From Glandiceps talaboti (Eukaryota > Hemichordata > Enteropneusta > Spengelidae), in assembly GCF_964340395.1 (NCBI RefSeq), contig NC_135565.1:18397209-18449708 (forward strand): a stretch of DNA of 52,500 bases. The letters are read 5' to 3'. The notes under the pieces were generated by a model that did no database searches, was not told the origin of the DNA, and saw only the letters and a program-made list of their open reading frames with translations. A program made the position numbers and the translations under genes. How positions within the stretch are numbered: the first letter of the stretch is position 1; each line of letters opens with the position of its first letter. Below are positions 1 through 11,284 of this stretch, one piece after another.

Positions 1-595
1 TTGTTGTACGTAAAACCCCAAGTCCTTCCATTATCGTAATAGTAACATTTCGTCACTCCTTTGATGTATGCGTTGTGTGGACCCCGGGTGTGGTCAAAGA
101 AGTTTCCAGTATGTCATTCTCAACCACGTGTTTTCGTGTTCCGACGAGGGGTCGGTTGTCAATGGCACCGTGATATTAAACGTCGAAACCAACGGAAACT
201 CCTCTAGACTGCAATGATCGAAGAGGCGTATTTAAAAAGAAAAAAAAAACATCAAGCACTAACATCGAACGGTAATGAAATATTGAAAAAGAAACGAAAC
301 ACAGTTTTGTTTGATTGATATGAATAGGCGTGGTATACTCTGTACAAAGTTAACGATTTGATGTCTGAGTATTATACAGTTGACATGGCAACAACAAAAC
401 CAAAAGGTCAAATTTATGAGATAGCGTATATGTATATAGACTGAACTTTGATGTCATTAAAGGATAACGAATAAATAAATAAAAAACACAAAATATAGTG
501 ATGATACATGCACACTATTTTATCGTCAGGAAAAACTTGTCAATGTTTTTGACAAATTTTGTCGTGTGCTTTGTATGAAATGACATACAATTGAG
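1..595. other. Intergenic, no gene seen
   Basis: AT-rich sequence with short A runs. I see no coding similarity, RNA gene or clear repeat here. It lies directly upstream of the orphan candidate exon at 596. Confidence 0.5.
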
Positions 596-688
596 ATGGA
601 AAATTCCAGTTCACTGCATCACGTGTCTGATTTCTCATTCTCGGTAGAAAGGCTGATATCTGGCAGGTTGAACCCGGACTTTGTGAAA
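596..688 (+). CDS. Orphan candidate first exon with eh1-like motif
   Basis: An ATG in good context (G at -3, G at +4) opens 31 codons that run to a GTATGT donor at 689 in phase 0. Residues 13-19 read FSVERLI, which fits the loose F-x-I/V-x-x-L-I/L pattern of the engrailed-homology-1 Groucho-binding motif. That motif often lies near the N-terminus of homeobox and Fox repressors. No partner exon was found downstream before the Pointed-domain gene at 7,841, so this could be the start of a gene with distant exons, an exon relic, or chance. The reading continues open past the donor to 811. Confidence 0.2.
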
Positions 689-996
689 GTATGTCGTGTA
701 ATGACACCTGAGATAACGGCAGTTATTGTGCACATATCTATAGGTTGTACATGTACATTCTCGCAAACCAAAGCTGTTATTTCTTCCGCGACTCGACACT
801 GCGAATGTTAAACGAGACGCGTCTTGGACGGTGCCGTAAAAGAGGGTGTGGTAAACGAAGATGCATATGTATGGAGAAGAGAATATTGGTGTCGAGGTAC
901 AATAAAATTAACCTAGAGTAATTGAATTGATTTATATGAAAGCTCTGGCCTACATCATTTGCCACACGAAGGTTGGTGTGATGAAATGAATGGGGG

Positions 997-1200
<204 letters not shown>

Positions 1201-1269
1201 GGAAGGCATCCACACATTCGCATGGCTGTCACCCTACTCATCACTGAATCTAGGTTTTAGAAGGTATTG

Positions 1270-1965
1270 AGAAATATTTTGATTTACTCGGTAAAGGACT
1301 GCTCCTGCGGTTTAATTTGGTCCAAATCATGAGCAAAATATTTCGGCCTCCTTTTCAGAAAAATCATAATTTTCGAAATATGTAAATTTGAGCTAGATAC
1401 AGCAACGCTATTTTTGAAAGAAATGCAGTTTACATACAAAATAAAACATGTAGTATAGTTTTAAATATCGCTGTGAGCGTATACAATACAGTACCGCGGG
1501 GTTACCAACACAGACGTCCTGTTCACGAACCCGGATACAGTGAAGTGTGTCACGTGACTAGAAAAGGCAGACGAGGTAACTATTGATAGTACAGGTTTGC
1601 AACCTGTGCTACATTGTATCACTAACGATGTCAACCTCTGTCTATCAAAAGTGGGACGATGTCATACTATCAATATTCTGGGTTATACTTCCCTTTTCCT
1701 GTTGCATGTTTGTTATCCGACCACAATTCTGCGATAATGTCATCTGTATTAGAAGAGTTCCTAGCCGTTAGTAGCCATGGTACAACATGACCTGGTCCTT
1801 GGAATAATAATAGTATATTTTAATATGAAGCAAAAGAAATAACAAAGCACAGTAAAGTTACAGAACTGACTAGAGACTGTGACAAATAGCAACATCTCAA
1901 ACCCAACTCACCAAACACCCTACCGTGACCTTATATAATACACAATTAAAGTAAGCAGCCATCTT
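1270..1965. other. Intergenic, no gene seen
   Basis: AT-rich non-coding sequence between two microsatellite clusters. The short open frame at 1,583-1,771 has no recognisable domain and no splice context that convinces me. Confidence 0.5.
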
Positions 1966-2112
1966 GTGGTGGTGTTGAGTATACATCATTCATGTCTCCT
2001 ATCCCAAGATCATAGGCAGCTACTCCCATTACACACAGTGGGTGTTATTACAGACGATAAAGGGAGGAGTTTACCTAGTGTTTGCACCTTAGAGAACCAA
2101 GGAACGGTGTTC

Positions 2113-2895
<783 letters not shown>

Positions 2896-2896
2896 G

Positions 2897-3145
2897 CCCT
2901 TGTAGAAGTACATTAGTCGTGTAAGCTTCTTACTCATTCCATCAACCCGGTAGTATTGAATTATGTGAGTTTTGTGGTGACCTATCACTTGATTCACTCA
3001 GTGCCAATAGTGCAGCCAGTACATATACAGGTTGTAATGACACACACCTAAAGCTGTACACGTAGACTTACATTATTGTCGTAAGCTGCTGACTCCATTC
3101 ATCACGTGATCCCATGGTATTGAATCATATAATTTCTGTTTTAAT
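2897..3145. repeat. Diverged direct repeat, two copies, period about 165 bp
   Basis: A block near 2,897-2,970 (a GTAGAAGTACATTAGTCGTG start, then TATTGAATTATGTGAG) recurs near 3,061-3,145 with similar order (GTAGACTTACATTATTGTCG, then TATTGAATCATATAAT). This is an old tandem duplication. Confidence 0.5.
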
Positions 3146-3430
3146 GTTGAAGTACATACTTGATATTAAAACGACATATACCGTGAGTTATGCACTACTA
3201 GATTGACCTTCGAATACGGATGGCCTCCAAGGTCGTCAACCATTGATACGATGTAAGTTTACACGATACCGGAGATCCTGGTGATCTACTATATCGGTAA
3301 CTGCGATGCAACCGGTAATAAACGGATCGAATGATATATCGCTATGGCAACCTGTGATATTCATATCAAAGGAAAGAGCTTCGCACCGACTCCATACTAC
3401 CTTTTATCATCAATAATGGCAACATTAAAG

Positions 3431-3762
3431 TTATTTAATTGGTTCCTGTTTTCCAAGAAACAAAGTTGCAAGAGCGTCATCCTTAGCTCGAATCCTTTGG
3501 ACCAGGTGTATTTTGTCAGAGAACCAAAATCTGTAATAGCATCTCAAACACGTACAGTCTACTAGTAGATCTACCAGTGGGATCGAATCATCTTGAGATT
3601 CGGTGCCAGGACTAGTGTACCACTGGACTTAGAGTTTTGCTGCTAGATCTTCGGGCATTCTTCCGATGCGACCAGAGACCCCACACGTAGGATTAATGGT
3701 GCAATTGAGGGCGGAACACTCTTGCAACTTTGTTTATGGAAAATAGGAATCAATTAAATGAA
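3431..3762. mobile_element. Inverted-repeat element (MITE-like), about 45-bp TIRs
   Basis: The left end (TTATTTAATTGGTTCC, then GTTTTCC and CAAAGTTGCAAGAG) is the imperfect reverse complement of the right end at about 3,713-3,762. The interior has no transposase frame. The target-site duplication is not clear. Confidence 0.65.
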
Positions 3763-3785
3763 TTTAATTTTACTACCTGATCTAT

Positions 3786-3952
3786 GGGTGAATACGGTTC
3801 GATCTCTTTTATTTACCTCTATTCCCTACATTTATTGTTGTTCATTCTTTTTTGTCCCGTGAGTATGCGCCTCCTTCCTAGTTCTCGGATGAAAAAAGTC
3901 GGAAAAAAAAGGAAATAGAGGTAAATAAAGATCTTCGAGCCATTCATGTTGA
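3786..3952. mobile_element. Short inverted-repeat element
   Basis: The arms TTTATTTACCTCTATT (left, from about 3,808) and AATAGAGGTAAATAAA (right, about 3,914-3,929) are exact complements. The similarity continues outward with mismatches to TGAATNCGNTTCGA on both sides. It sits 23 bp from the previous inverted-repeat element. Confidence 0.6.
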
Positions 3953-4459
3953 AAGTGCATTGTAAACCGAAACTCGCGTTTTCTTCTCCCCCTTTTTTTA
4001 TTCGTCGAAAAAGTACTCGATTCTTTGTACCATCAATTTTTATTAAGGTAAATGCTCTGTTCAACAAAACGTGTGTACGCAGACCCTATACTAAATTATT
4101 TACGAGAGAAAGAAAATGTGTCGACACGCACGGCACGCTCTACATCACGGGAACGTCTGGTTATCACCATCAACAACAACTACTACAGGACAACGACCTG
4201 CATAGAAAATTGATCAGATATGTCAAAAAACAACTGTGTATGTGTTTACAAGTTGTTGTTGTTTACTGCATGTGTACGTTGATGACAACACATAGATACA
4301 TATGGGGTCAACAATAGGCCAAGGCTTCACATCGATTGACAGTCAACGTAACAACTATTGTACTAGCTACGGTACAATAACTGGCATGTGATGACGCAAA
4401 CCTTGAGATCGGTTTCTTTACGGCTCAGTGAATTGACGCAAAACTGATGTTCATGTTAC
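3953..4459. other. Intergenic, no gene seen
   Basis: A 123-codon open frame on + at 3,946-4,317 has no recognisable domain, starts inside the preceding inverted repeat and lacks a good initiation or splice context. I do not treat it as a gene. Confidence 0.4.
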
Positions 4460-4808
4460 TTAGGCGAAAAAAATAATTATGTGTTTCCGATAACATGGCT
4501 TCAGAAAATAGGGTAGGTCGGTCAGGATATGACTTGATTTGATTTGATTTGATTTATTTTATTTTTACCTTTTAATTTGTTTTTATTTTTGAAAATTTTT
4601 GCTTCGGTCCAAAAACAAACGAAATGTCAGTCAGAATACCCCTATGTGACAGTTTGTTGATATATGTACAGACATGACTGGGGAAAGAAAACAGACATAC
4701 ACGAAGGTCAAGAAGCCAAAGAATTTCTTAACTTTTTGTTTTAAATGTTTAAAAAATGTTTAGGGTCGGTTGGGTTATCAGAAACACGTGATTATTTATT
4801 TTGCCTAA
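4460..4808. mobile_element. MITE with about 35-bp TIRs, TA-flanked
   Basis: The left end (TTAGGCGAAAAAAATAATTA, then GTGTTTCCGATAAC) and the right end at 4,773-4,808 are imperfect reverse complements. If the flanking TA is the target duplication, the element would be Tc1/mariner-like. There is no transposase. A partial inverted copy of its inner part lies at about 5,488-5,562. Confidence 0.75.
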
Positions 4809-5199
4809 CTTGAACGAAACAGAGTCCAGTTTCCCAACGATGGTTAAATAATGGGTTAGGTTATTAACACTGAATCATGGTAAACATGTATTTAGAGCGA
4901 GTATCTACGTCATCTTTGGAGATCCGGGTTAACTATTATAAAGACTTGGAAGAATAGTAGTGATGGAAATTATTGTACGGGCACGTACGTCATGCAGTTA
5001 AAGTCATTTCCCGGCTTTCTATTCGTACTTTACGTTCGAAGTTTCAAATTACGTGTACATGTTCATGCGAGCAGATATGTTCTTTCAAGCCCGTGATTGT
5101 TACAGGAAACAAAATTAGATGCGATAATACGGTCTCACAAACTTAATATTTTTCGATTATTTTCTGTAGTAAATGTTGAGACGACTGAACGGGTTCCCC

Positions 5200-5385
5200 A
5201 CAACAGAGCTTCTTGAGATAGTAACACCAAGACAAATGTCTTTTCTGGCTTCTTGAGATAGTAAACTTTGACAATTCAAGTAACTTCTAAAGATTATGGG
5301 CTAGCTTCTTCAGAAAGTAACACCAAAACAAGTCTCTGTGCCAGCTTCTTGAGATAGTAACGCCAAGAGAAGTCTCTTAGTTAGC
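5200..5385. repeat. Degenerate tandem repeat, about 4 copies
   Basis: The phrase GCTTCTTGAGATAGTAA recurs at about 5,209, 5,247, 5,304 (altered) and 5,343, followed by CACCAAGACAAG-like text. Spacing is irregular, which suggests an old array with deletions. Confidence 0.7.
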
Positions 5386-5487
5386 AAATAAAAGCCACGA
5401 GTTCTATTAGCAGAAACTGAAATATTACATCAAATTATATATTGTCCAAAGGAAATAGTAAGTAGCAATTTTGTAAAGCTAAATAAA

Positions 5488-5562
5488 AAGGTGATTTTCC
5501 GATAACCCGACCGACCCCAGTTTAAGCCGCCAACCCTAAACATTTTTTACATGCAAAAAGGT
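5488..5562. mobile_element. Partial inverted copy of the 4,460-4,808 element
   Basis: Read on the minus strand it gives AAAAAATGTTTAGGGT, then GGTCGGTCGGGTTATC, the same order as the right part of the 4,460-4,808 element. Only the terminal portion is present. Confidence 0.55.
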
Positions 5563-6179
5563 AAAATTATGACAATGTACTTCTATTTCCCTGTAGACTT
5601 TCTGGCCAAAGTATCTCTGGTTATTTTCTTTTTTAAATCACATTCCAGAGAGAATTGATGTCAATTCAGCCTATAACAGCACTGTCTGCATATTATGTTT
5701 ATCTACTTCTGAATCACATAATTGTCTTCATTTACTTCTTTTACATTTCATTAACTGTTACAGAAGTATTGTGACCAACGAGTATCTTGGCTATGGGGCG
5801 AAATGATTAAAAAGAATAATCCCTACCTACATACCATATTTTCTGATGCATGTTATCTGAAACAAGTTAGAGTTCCTTCACCACTTAAGATAGATCAAAT
5901 CTACTGGTTGATCTTCTGATTCCATTTGATTAATTATATTTACCAGGTCATCAAACATGAAGGATTATGAATAAATATCGTATAAATCTAACTGAACATA
6001 AATTTCGTATTGCTAGACGAGGCAGCATGGTTTAATATCACGCAGAAGGTAAATAATGACATATTCGAATGACGGAATACCGGTATTGCAGTCTAAAATG
6101 ACAACGTATTAAATCAGCTTGCTTTCAAAACTAACACAGTAGATAGATATAGGCCTAGGTAGCGTCACTGGTAAATAAG
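5563..6179. other. Intergenic, no gene seen
   Basis: AT-rich sequence with no coding frame longer than about 60 codons and no repeat I can define. Confidence 0.45.
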
Positions 6180-6252
6180 AAGATGAATGAATGAAAGAAC
6201 GAACGAACGAATGAATGAATGAATGAATGAATGAATGAATGAATGAATGAGC
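6180..6252. repeat. (GAAT)n microsatellite
   Basis: About 17 tetranucleotide units, degenerate (GAAC) in the first third and uniform GAAT afterwards. Confidence 0.95.
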
Positions 6253-6380
6253 CTGGGAAATCATGGCTCATTCTTACGTTACCATTTCTATTTTTGCTTT
6301 CACAACGTCACCCTACCGTATGCCCAACCCCTTTCACTGCTTAGAGTCCAGAAAACTGTCAAACACGATGCATGCCTGCT

Positions 6381-6481
6381 GAGCCCAGAGACTTGGCTGA
6401 ATCCACGGTGACATACGTTACTGCCTCGACATCATTTTTGGCGAACATTTCCTTAGGCCCAATAGCCAAGTCTCTGGGCCC
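6381..6481. repeat. Inverted repeat with 16-bp perfect arms
   Basis: GCCCAGAGACTTGGCT (6,383-6,398) and AGCCAAGTCTCTGGGC (6,464-6,479) are exact reverse complements around a 65-base loop. It may be a small foldback element or a fossil MITE. Confidence 0.8.
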
Positions 6482-6489
6482 AAGACAAG

Positions 6490-7335
6490 CTGTTCGTGAC
6501 CAAGAGCTGACGCGATGTTGGTCACGTGACATAAAGTGAACGATACGGGCGGATATTTAGTCTCACCATTGATTAGCCACCAGGTTGGTGGAAGGTACTG
6601 TATATGGTCTCACCTCTCTTTTTGAAAACTAAGAAGAAAACACACCAGATCACGTCAACGTAAAAACAACAACAACTGAAAACGTCACAATGATGTTCAT
6701 TTTAGATGTATATATGGCTATCGAGGTGACTTGTATAATTTTCCCATTAAAAAGTTGGATCTCTTCATTTCCTTGAAATGAGAAATCGGAACAAAAGACA
6801 TATGTTTATTTCAGTATTTATTTGTACGGACACTTTTTCCCGGGTGCGTACGTTATTTAATTTCCATGTCCAGTAACATCGTTCCGGGAATCCCGTGACC
6901 ATACAATGCAATACCACACAGAGAAAGTGACTAAATATTCGAAAAGTTTCAAAAAAATATTGTTTACAATGTCATATGGCATGTAGCTAATTGACCCGCT
7001 TTTGAATTTCTTTAGCATTTTACCCCGCGTTGAACATCAACTCTGTTGATTATGAATGATTGATTGAAGCACTATTCTAAACCATCAATGCAATGAACGT
7101 GAAATAATTCAATGTTTGCCATATTTAGAATGGAGAATGACAACAGTGCTACTTTTGAGTGAAAATGTTGTTTTGACAAGATTAATAATTGTCTACAGAA
7201 AATGTCTTAAATGGTCTTTACAATATTGTGATGCTACCCCCTCCCCCCACCCTCTTTCATGCATTAGCTGTAGCCCCATCTGGCTAATCATTTGATCATA
7301 TCGTTTACAATATCTCATGATCTTTGATGTATAGT
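6490..7335. other. Intergenic, no gene seen
   Basis: Non-coding AT-rich sequence upstream of the Pointed-domain gene. No exon or repeat was recognised. Confidence 0.45.
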
Positions 7336-7338
7336 TCT

Positions 7339-7391
7339 AGTATTCGACTGGACGCTGCGCCAGGTGACGAATACTCACTCAGCGAGTATTC
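7339..7391. repeat. Nested inverted repeats
   Basis: AGTATTCG (7,339-7,346), CGAATACT (7,368-7,375) and GAGTATTC (7,384-7,391) can form two mutually exclusive 8-bp stems that share the middle arm. Confidence 0.6.
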
Positions 7392-7608
7392 AATTAGTGT
7401 TTCAACGACCGTCGTCTTTTAGAATATATGTTGGCAGAAAAACTATCTATAGTGTGAACTTTTATGACACAAAACTAAACAAATGTTCATATGGATTCCT
7501 TTTATAACAATGCTTGTCATCAGGACATTCTGTGACACGACACGGTGTTGCGTGCGCTGGACTGTCACAGTCAACGTGTGTACACAATCAATGAATCCGG
7601 GAACACTT

Positions 7609-7702
7609 ATGAATATTCATATATTGTCGGCGTCTGTCATTGGTTCATTGTTGATTAAGACATGAATATTCATAATTTTGAAGGGCTGCGACACTTTATT
7701 GG
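7609..7702 (+). promoter_or_regulatory. Duplicated ATGAATATTCAT palindrome with CCAAT boxes
   Basis: The perfect 12-bp palindrome ATGAATATTCAT occurs at 7,609-7,620 and again at 7,662-7,673. Each copy is followed by an inverted CCAAT box (ATTGG at 7,639-7,643 and 7,698-7,702). The paired order suggests a tandem duplication of a regulatory module about 140-230 bp upstream of the Pointed-domain ATG. The palindrome resembles dimeric POU-factor sites; that reading is inference. Confidence 0.45.
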
Positions 7703-7840
7703 TTGTCCTTGTTTGCCTTAGTACACGGATCTAAGCTACTCGCAACCCGGATATATGTTTTAATCAGTCCATATCAAGGGAAAGGTCCGGTTATTAAGAT
7801 TATTACTGAGCCTATCGCGTGGCAAAAACAGCTAGGTGTA

Positions 7841-10800
7841 ATGAAAACCGCACTTCGTCACACATCACGAAAGAACCGCACATTACCAGCACTGAAACGG
7901 AAAGGACAACAGCGCTCGAGAAGTGGTACTACTGGTAGATCACAAAATCAAGTGAACGACATGACGGTGGCGGAGGTAACGCGAAGTCGTGGTGAGGATA
8001 ACTCCAGGAGGGTAATGCAAGAAGGCAGGCAACGTAGACTGAAAAGAAAAATGGTAAGTTTGATGTAATTTTATGCGCGATACGGAATTACGATCATGTG
8101 GGGAGTAGACATCACGTTGCATGTACATTAGCTTTAGGCCTACGTACGTGACTGCAAAAGTTTTACATGTAACATTGTATGATTCACTCATGGAAGTAGA
8201 ACCCCACAATCATGCACAAACATTATTGTAACCGTGCACGTTTCTAAAGGTGGACATGTAACTAATAAATTTAACGATATACAGGCCGTCACATATTGAA
8301 GGGATAAAAAATAATATGAACGGATGTCATGTATGTATGTATGTATGTATGTATGTATGTATGTATGTATGTATGTATGTATGTATGTATGTATGTATGT
8401 ATGTATGTATGTATGTATGTATGTATGTATGTATGTATGTATGTATGTACTATGTATGTATGTATGTATGTATGTATGTATGTATGTATGTATGTATGTA
8501 TGTATGTATGTAGCTCACAAAATAAATATTACCTCTATATATTTCTTTCAGATAGATACATGGCTCTCAGCAAGGCAATCTGTCATTCGAAATGAATACC
8601 ATTATAGAACACAGGTTCTTACAGACTCAACTTTGCATATACCTTTAGGTGAGTCACTAAATCACTTTTAGCCTACTAGCTGTTGGAGTTTGTCGGGCGG
8701 TACTTTGTGTAATGGCACAAAACATTTTGAGATATCCTGTCTCCGAGGCTGTACTGAAAAATCGCATGCATGGGACGTCTATTTCAGTGTTCAAATGGCC
8801 ATTCACGTTATGCATATAAACATAGCAGTACAGTATGCCATTTATAAATAACAAAAATTTTAGTTGATGGTCAAAATGAGAAAAATAGGGTTTTCTCTAC
8901 ATGTCGCAGTGTGTGGTAATTGCCACATAGTAGAGACAGGCGAACCCCAACTTGTGGTGCATCGAAAGAAATATGCTGTGCGTCAGTGGCTCATGAAATT
9001 GACATTGGTTAATTCTTAGAGGACACGTGTACACTGCAGTGTAGCAGAACCATAGACGGCTATGTTTAAACTTTTACTAGTACTATTGTGTGTAAAAACT
9101 GTCTTGGCAGAGCTAGCCGGATACAGTGATGATGATTATCTGTCTTATCTCAGACCACTATATCTATAGTGGTTTAGAATTCAGGGACTGGCAAATGATT
9201 AGTACTTTAGCATGTTTATCTTATATCATATCTCTTTGTACATCCAGGGTACTGGTCATTACATATACAATCACTATGATTAAAAAGTCTAATTTCTTCT
9301 CCAATGGTTTTCTTTCAAATTACATGTAATAAAGATATTCTCATGTACAGTTTCTAGGCCAAACTGATTTCTTAAGAAATAGAATTTAAAACCACTATAG
9401 AGAACTACAGTGGTTTGAGGTAGAATCAAGTTGTTATAATGATAGTAGATGATTACCCAAACAATCTCAACACCATTGAAGTGTTTTTTTTTTATTACAT
9501 AGCATTTTTTAATTCTCCAAGATTAGTAGTTTGTAATTAATTAATTAATCAATTAATTAATTAATTAATGAGCCATTAGACCATGTTTGTTCTTCAGGCT
9601 ATGATTTAAATTCAGCTATATAAATGTAAAACATGTCATTAATTTATTTCTATACATTCAGCAAAGTTTGGTGTGCATCCTATGATTTTCATTTTAATTA
9701 TACATCCATGAAGTTGATGTAACAATGCAAATATTTAGTTAGGTAAAACATATATTAGCCAAATATAGTACTGTGTATAAATGTATGGATTCAGAAACAA
9801 AGTAGTAATACAAATGAAGTGACAATAATCATCCTGTATGAATTTAGGAACTTATCATGCAAGTCACGATGTATGTCAACTTTACATCAACAACAAATGA
9901 TTGATTTTATTACATTTGGTTACCACAGCAACCAGTAAAGGGAGACTTTATTCATTGCATTTGGTCATAGTACAGCTTAGATCTATGTGTAATATGCATT
10001 TAACCATAAGCTTTTCCCAAATAGTTTGTTTTCTTTTTAAATAATGTCACGACACAACTCTAATTGTAAATTGTGTGCCATGAAAACAAATCGTAATACA
10101 CTGCTTTTGATCCATTAAAAAAAAAACCTCTACAAAAACCAACAGTTAATATCGCAAAAATTCAGCTTTTTACAATATTGTAGATAAGAAAATTCATACT
10201 TCACTAATGCTGACACTTGCTACAGAAATATGACATTCAAACAGTCTGTTTCTTTAAATGTATGTATATGTCAAATAACCGGATAACTGGTATAAATCAA
10301 AAGAGAGAGAGAGAGAGAGGGGGGGGGGGGTTACTTTGTTGATAAATACTGTATCTGAAAAAATCAGTCAAAAATATTGATTTATTATTATCAAGTTATA
10401 AGTTATAGAGGAGAACGAGAGAGAGTCCTACTATGCAGCGTTATGTCCTCTAGGAATCTATGCTGAGTTTAATTTTTGTTACCTATCTCTAGGTTGACTG
10501 ATGTGTGAGGGCGCCCTGTCACCTTACAGATGAAATAGCAGTAACCCAAACTATGCTTATAGTAGTAAACATCCAATTAATCATACAATATGCCACATAA
10601 ATGACACTTTATAGATAGCAAGTCATGCAAGTAACTTGACAGAATTTTAAAAAATATTTGGAGTTAGTGATTGCCGTGTCAACAATCACTTGATAAAGCA
10701 TCACGCATGCCATAGACTAGATTATAAGATATGTCTATCATGGCTTCCTATTGGCCACCGCTGTCTTAGAGGGGTAGGTACCCAATCCGATTAAAATCTA

Positions 10801-11284
10801 AAATCCAGTTTTCTGTGTTTATTTTTGTTCCGTTAGTGAAATTGTGTTTTTTACCACAATAAACCTAGGAAAGAGAGCATAAAATAAAGAAATTTCACCA
10901 AAGTTCACTACATCAGATTTTAATCAGATTGGATGGTTACCTGGACACAGTGCAACTTACTACTATTCCTAGGTCAAATTTTAAATGCCCAAGATTTATA
11001 ACTATATACATTTTTATTTTTTTTATTTTTCAGACCCTCTAGAGTGGTCCACAGATGATGTGAAAACATGGCTACAAAACATGGCTGACCAATTTGGAAT
11101 ACAAAACATGCCATATGAACATTTCCAAATGAATGGAAAAGGACTCTGCATTATGCCAACGGATGGCTTTTCTAGAAGAGTACCAGAAAAGGGACATTTA
11201 CTGAAAAAGGACTTCTACAGAAGACTAAAGGAAAGCAGAACTGGTCTTAATCTAAAGAAAAATGCAAATTCAATCAAATTTTAG
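7841..11284 (+). CDS. Stand-alone Pointed (SAM_PNT) domain protein
   Basis: Three exons: 7,841-8,053, 8,552-8,648 and 11,034-11,284, all with canonical GT-AG borders and matching phases (0, then 1), giving 186 residues. Residues 1-71 are Arg/Lys/Ser-rich, ending in RRLKRKM, a plausible nuclear signal. The C-terminal part has the ETS Pointed signature: LHIPLDPLEWSTDDV, then a W-L core, then F-x-M-N-G-K-x-L and R-V-P. This resembles the ETV6/Yan and ERG-type domains, which mediate protein-protein contacts. A stop follows the domain by about 20 residues, and no ETS DNA-binding exon is seen downstream. The architecture is like Drosophila Edl/Mae, a Pointed-only regulator of Yan and Pointed; orthology is not shown. 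The start is chosen as the first ATG in the long first-exon frame (G at -3). A truncated ETS gene or an isoform is the alternative. Confidence 0.8.
8328..8512 (+). repeat. (TGTA)n microsatellite in Pointed-gene intron 1
   Basis: About 46 TGTA units with one slip (TGTACTATG near 8,450). It ends about 40 bp before the acceptor of exon 2, so the pre-mRNA carries a long UGUA tract next to the 3' splice site. Confidence 0.97.
8850..9037 (-). mobile_element. hAT-like MITE, family A, decayed copy
   Basis: On the minus strand it matches the family at 20,649 and 39,596: TIR remnant, GCCACTG, then TCATTTTGACC near the far end. The right end keeps TTAGAGG. The left terminus is lost. It lies in intron 2 of the Pointed-domain gene. 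Confidence 0.6.
9155..9413. mobile_element. Inverted-repeat element with about 30-bp TIRs
   Basis: The left end is itself palindromic (CCACTATATCTATAGTGG), followed by TTTAGAATTC. The right end is the imperfect reverse complement (GAATTTAAAACCACTATAG, then CAGTGG). It lies in intron 2 of the Pointed-domain gene and has no coding capacity. Confidence 0.55.
9536..9570. repeat. (AATT)n microsatellite
   Basis: About eight AATT units with one AATC variant, in intron 2 of the Pointed-domain gene. Confidence 0.9.
10302..10331. repeat. (GA)n-(G)n tract
   Basis: Nine GA units followed by a G run, in intron 2 of the Pointed-domain gene. Confidence 0.9.

Noticed and set aside
3946-4317. 123-codon + frame
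   Set aside because: Begins inside an inverted-repeat element and shows no domain or splice support.
8316-8671. MYVC-repeat open frames
   Set aside because: Products of the TGTA microsatellite in an intron.
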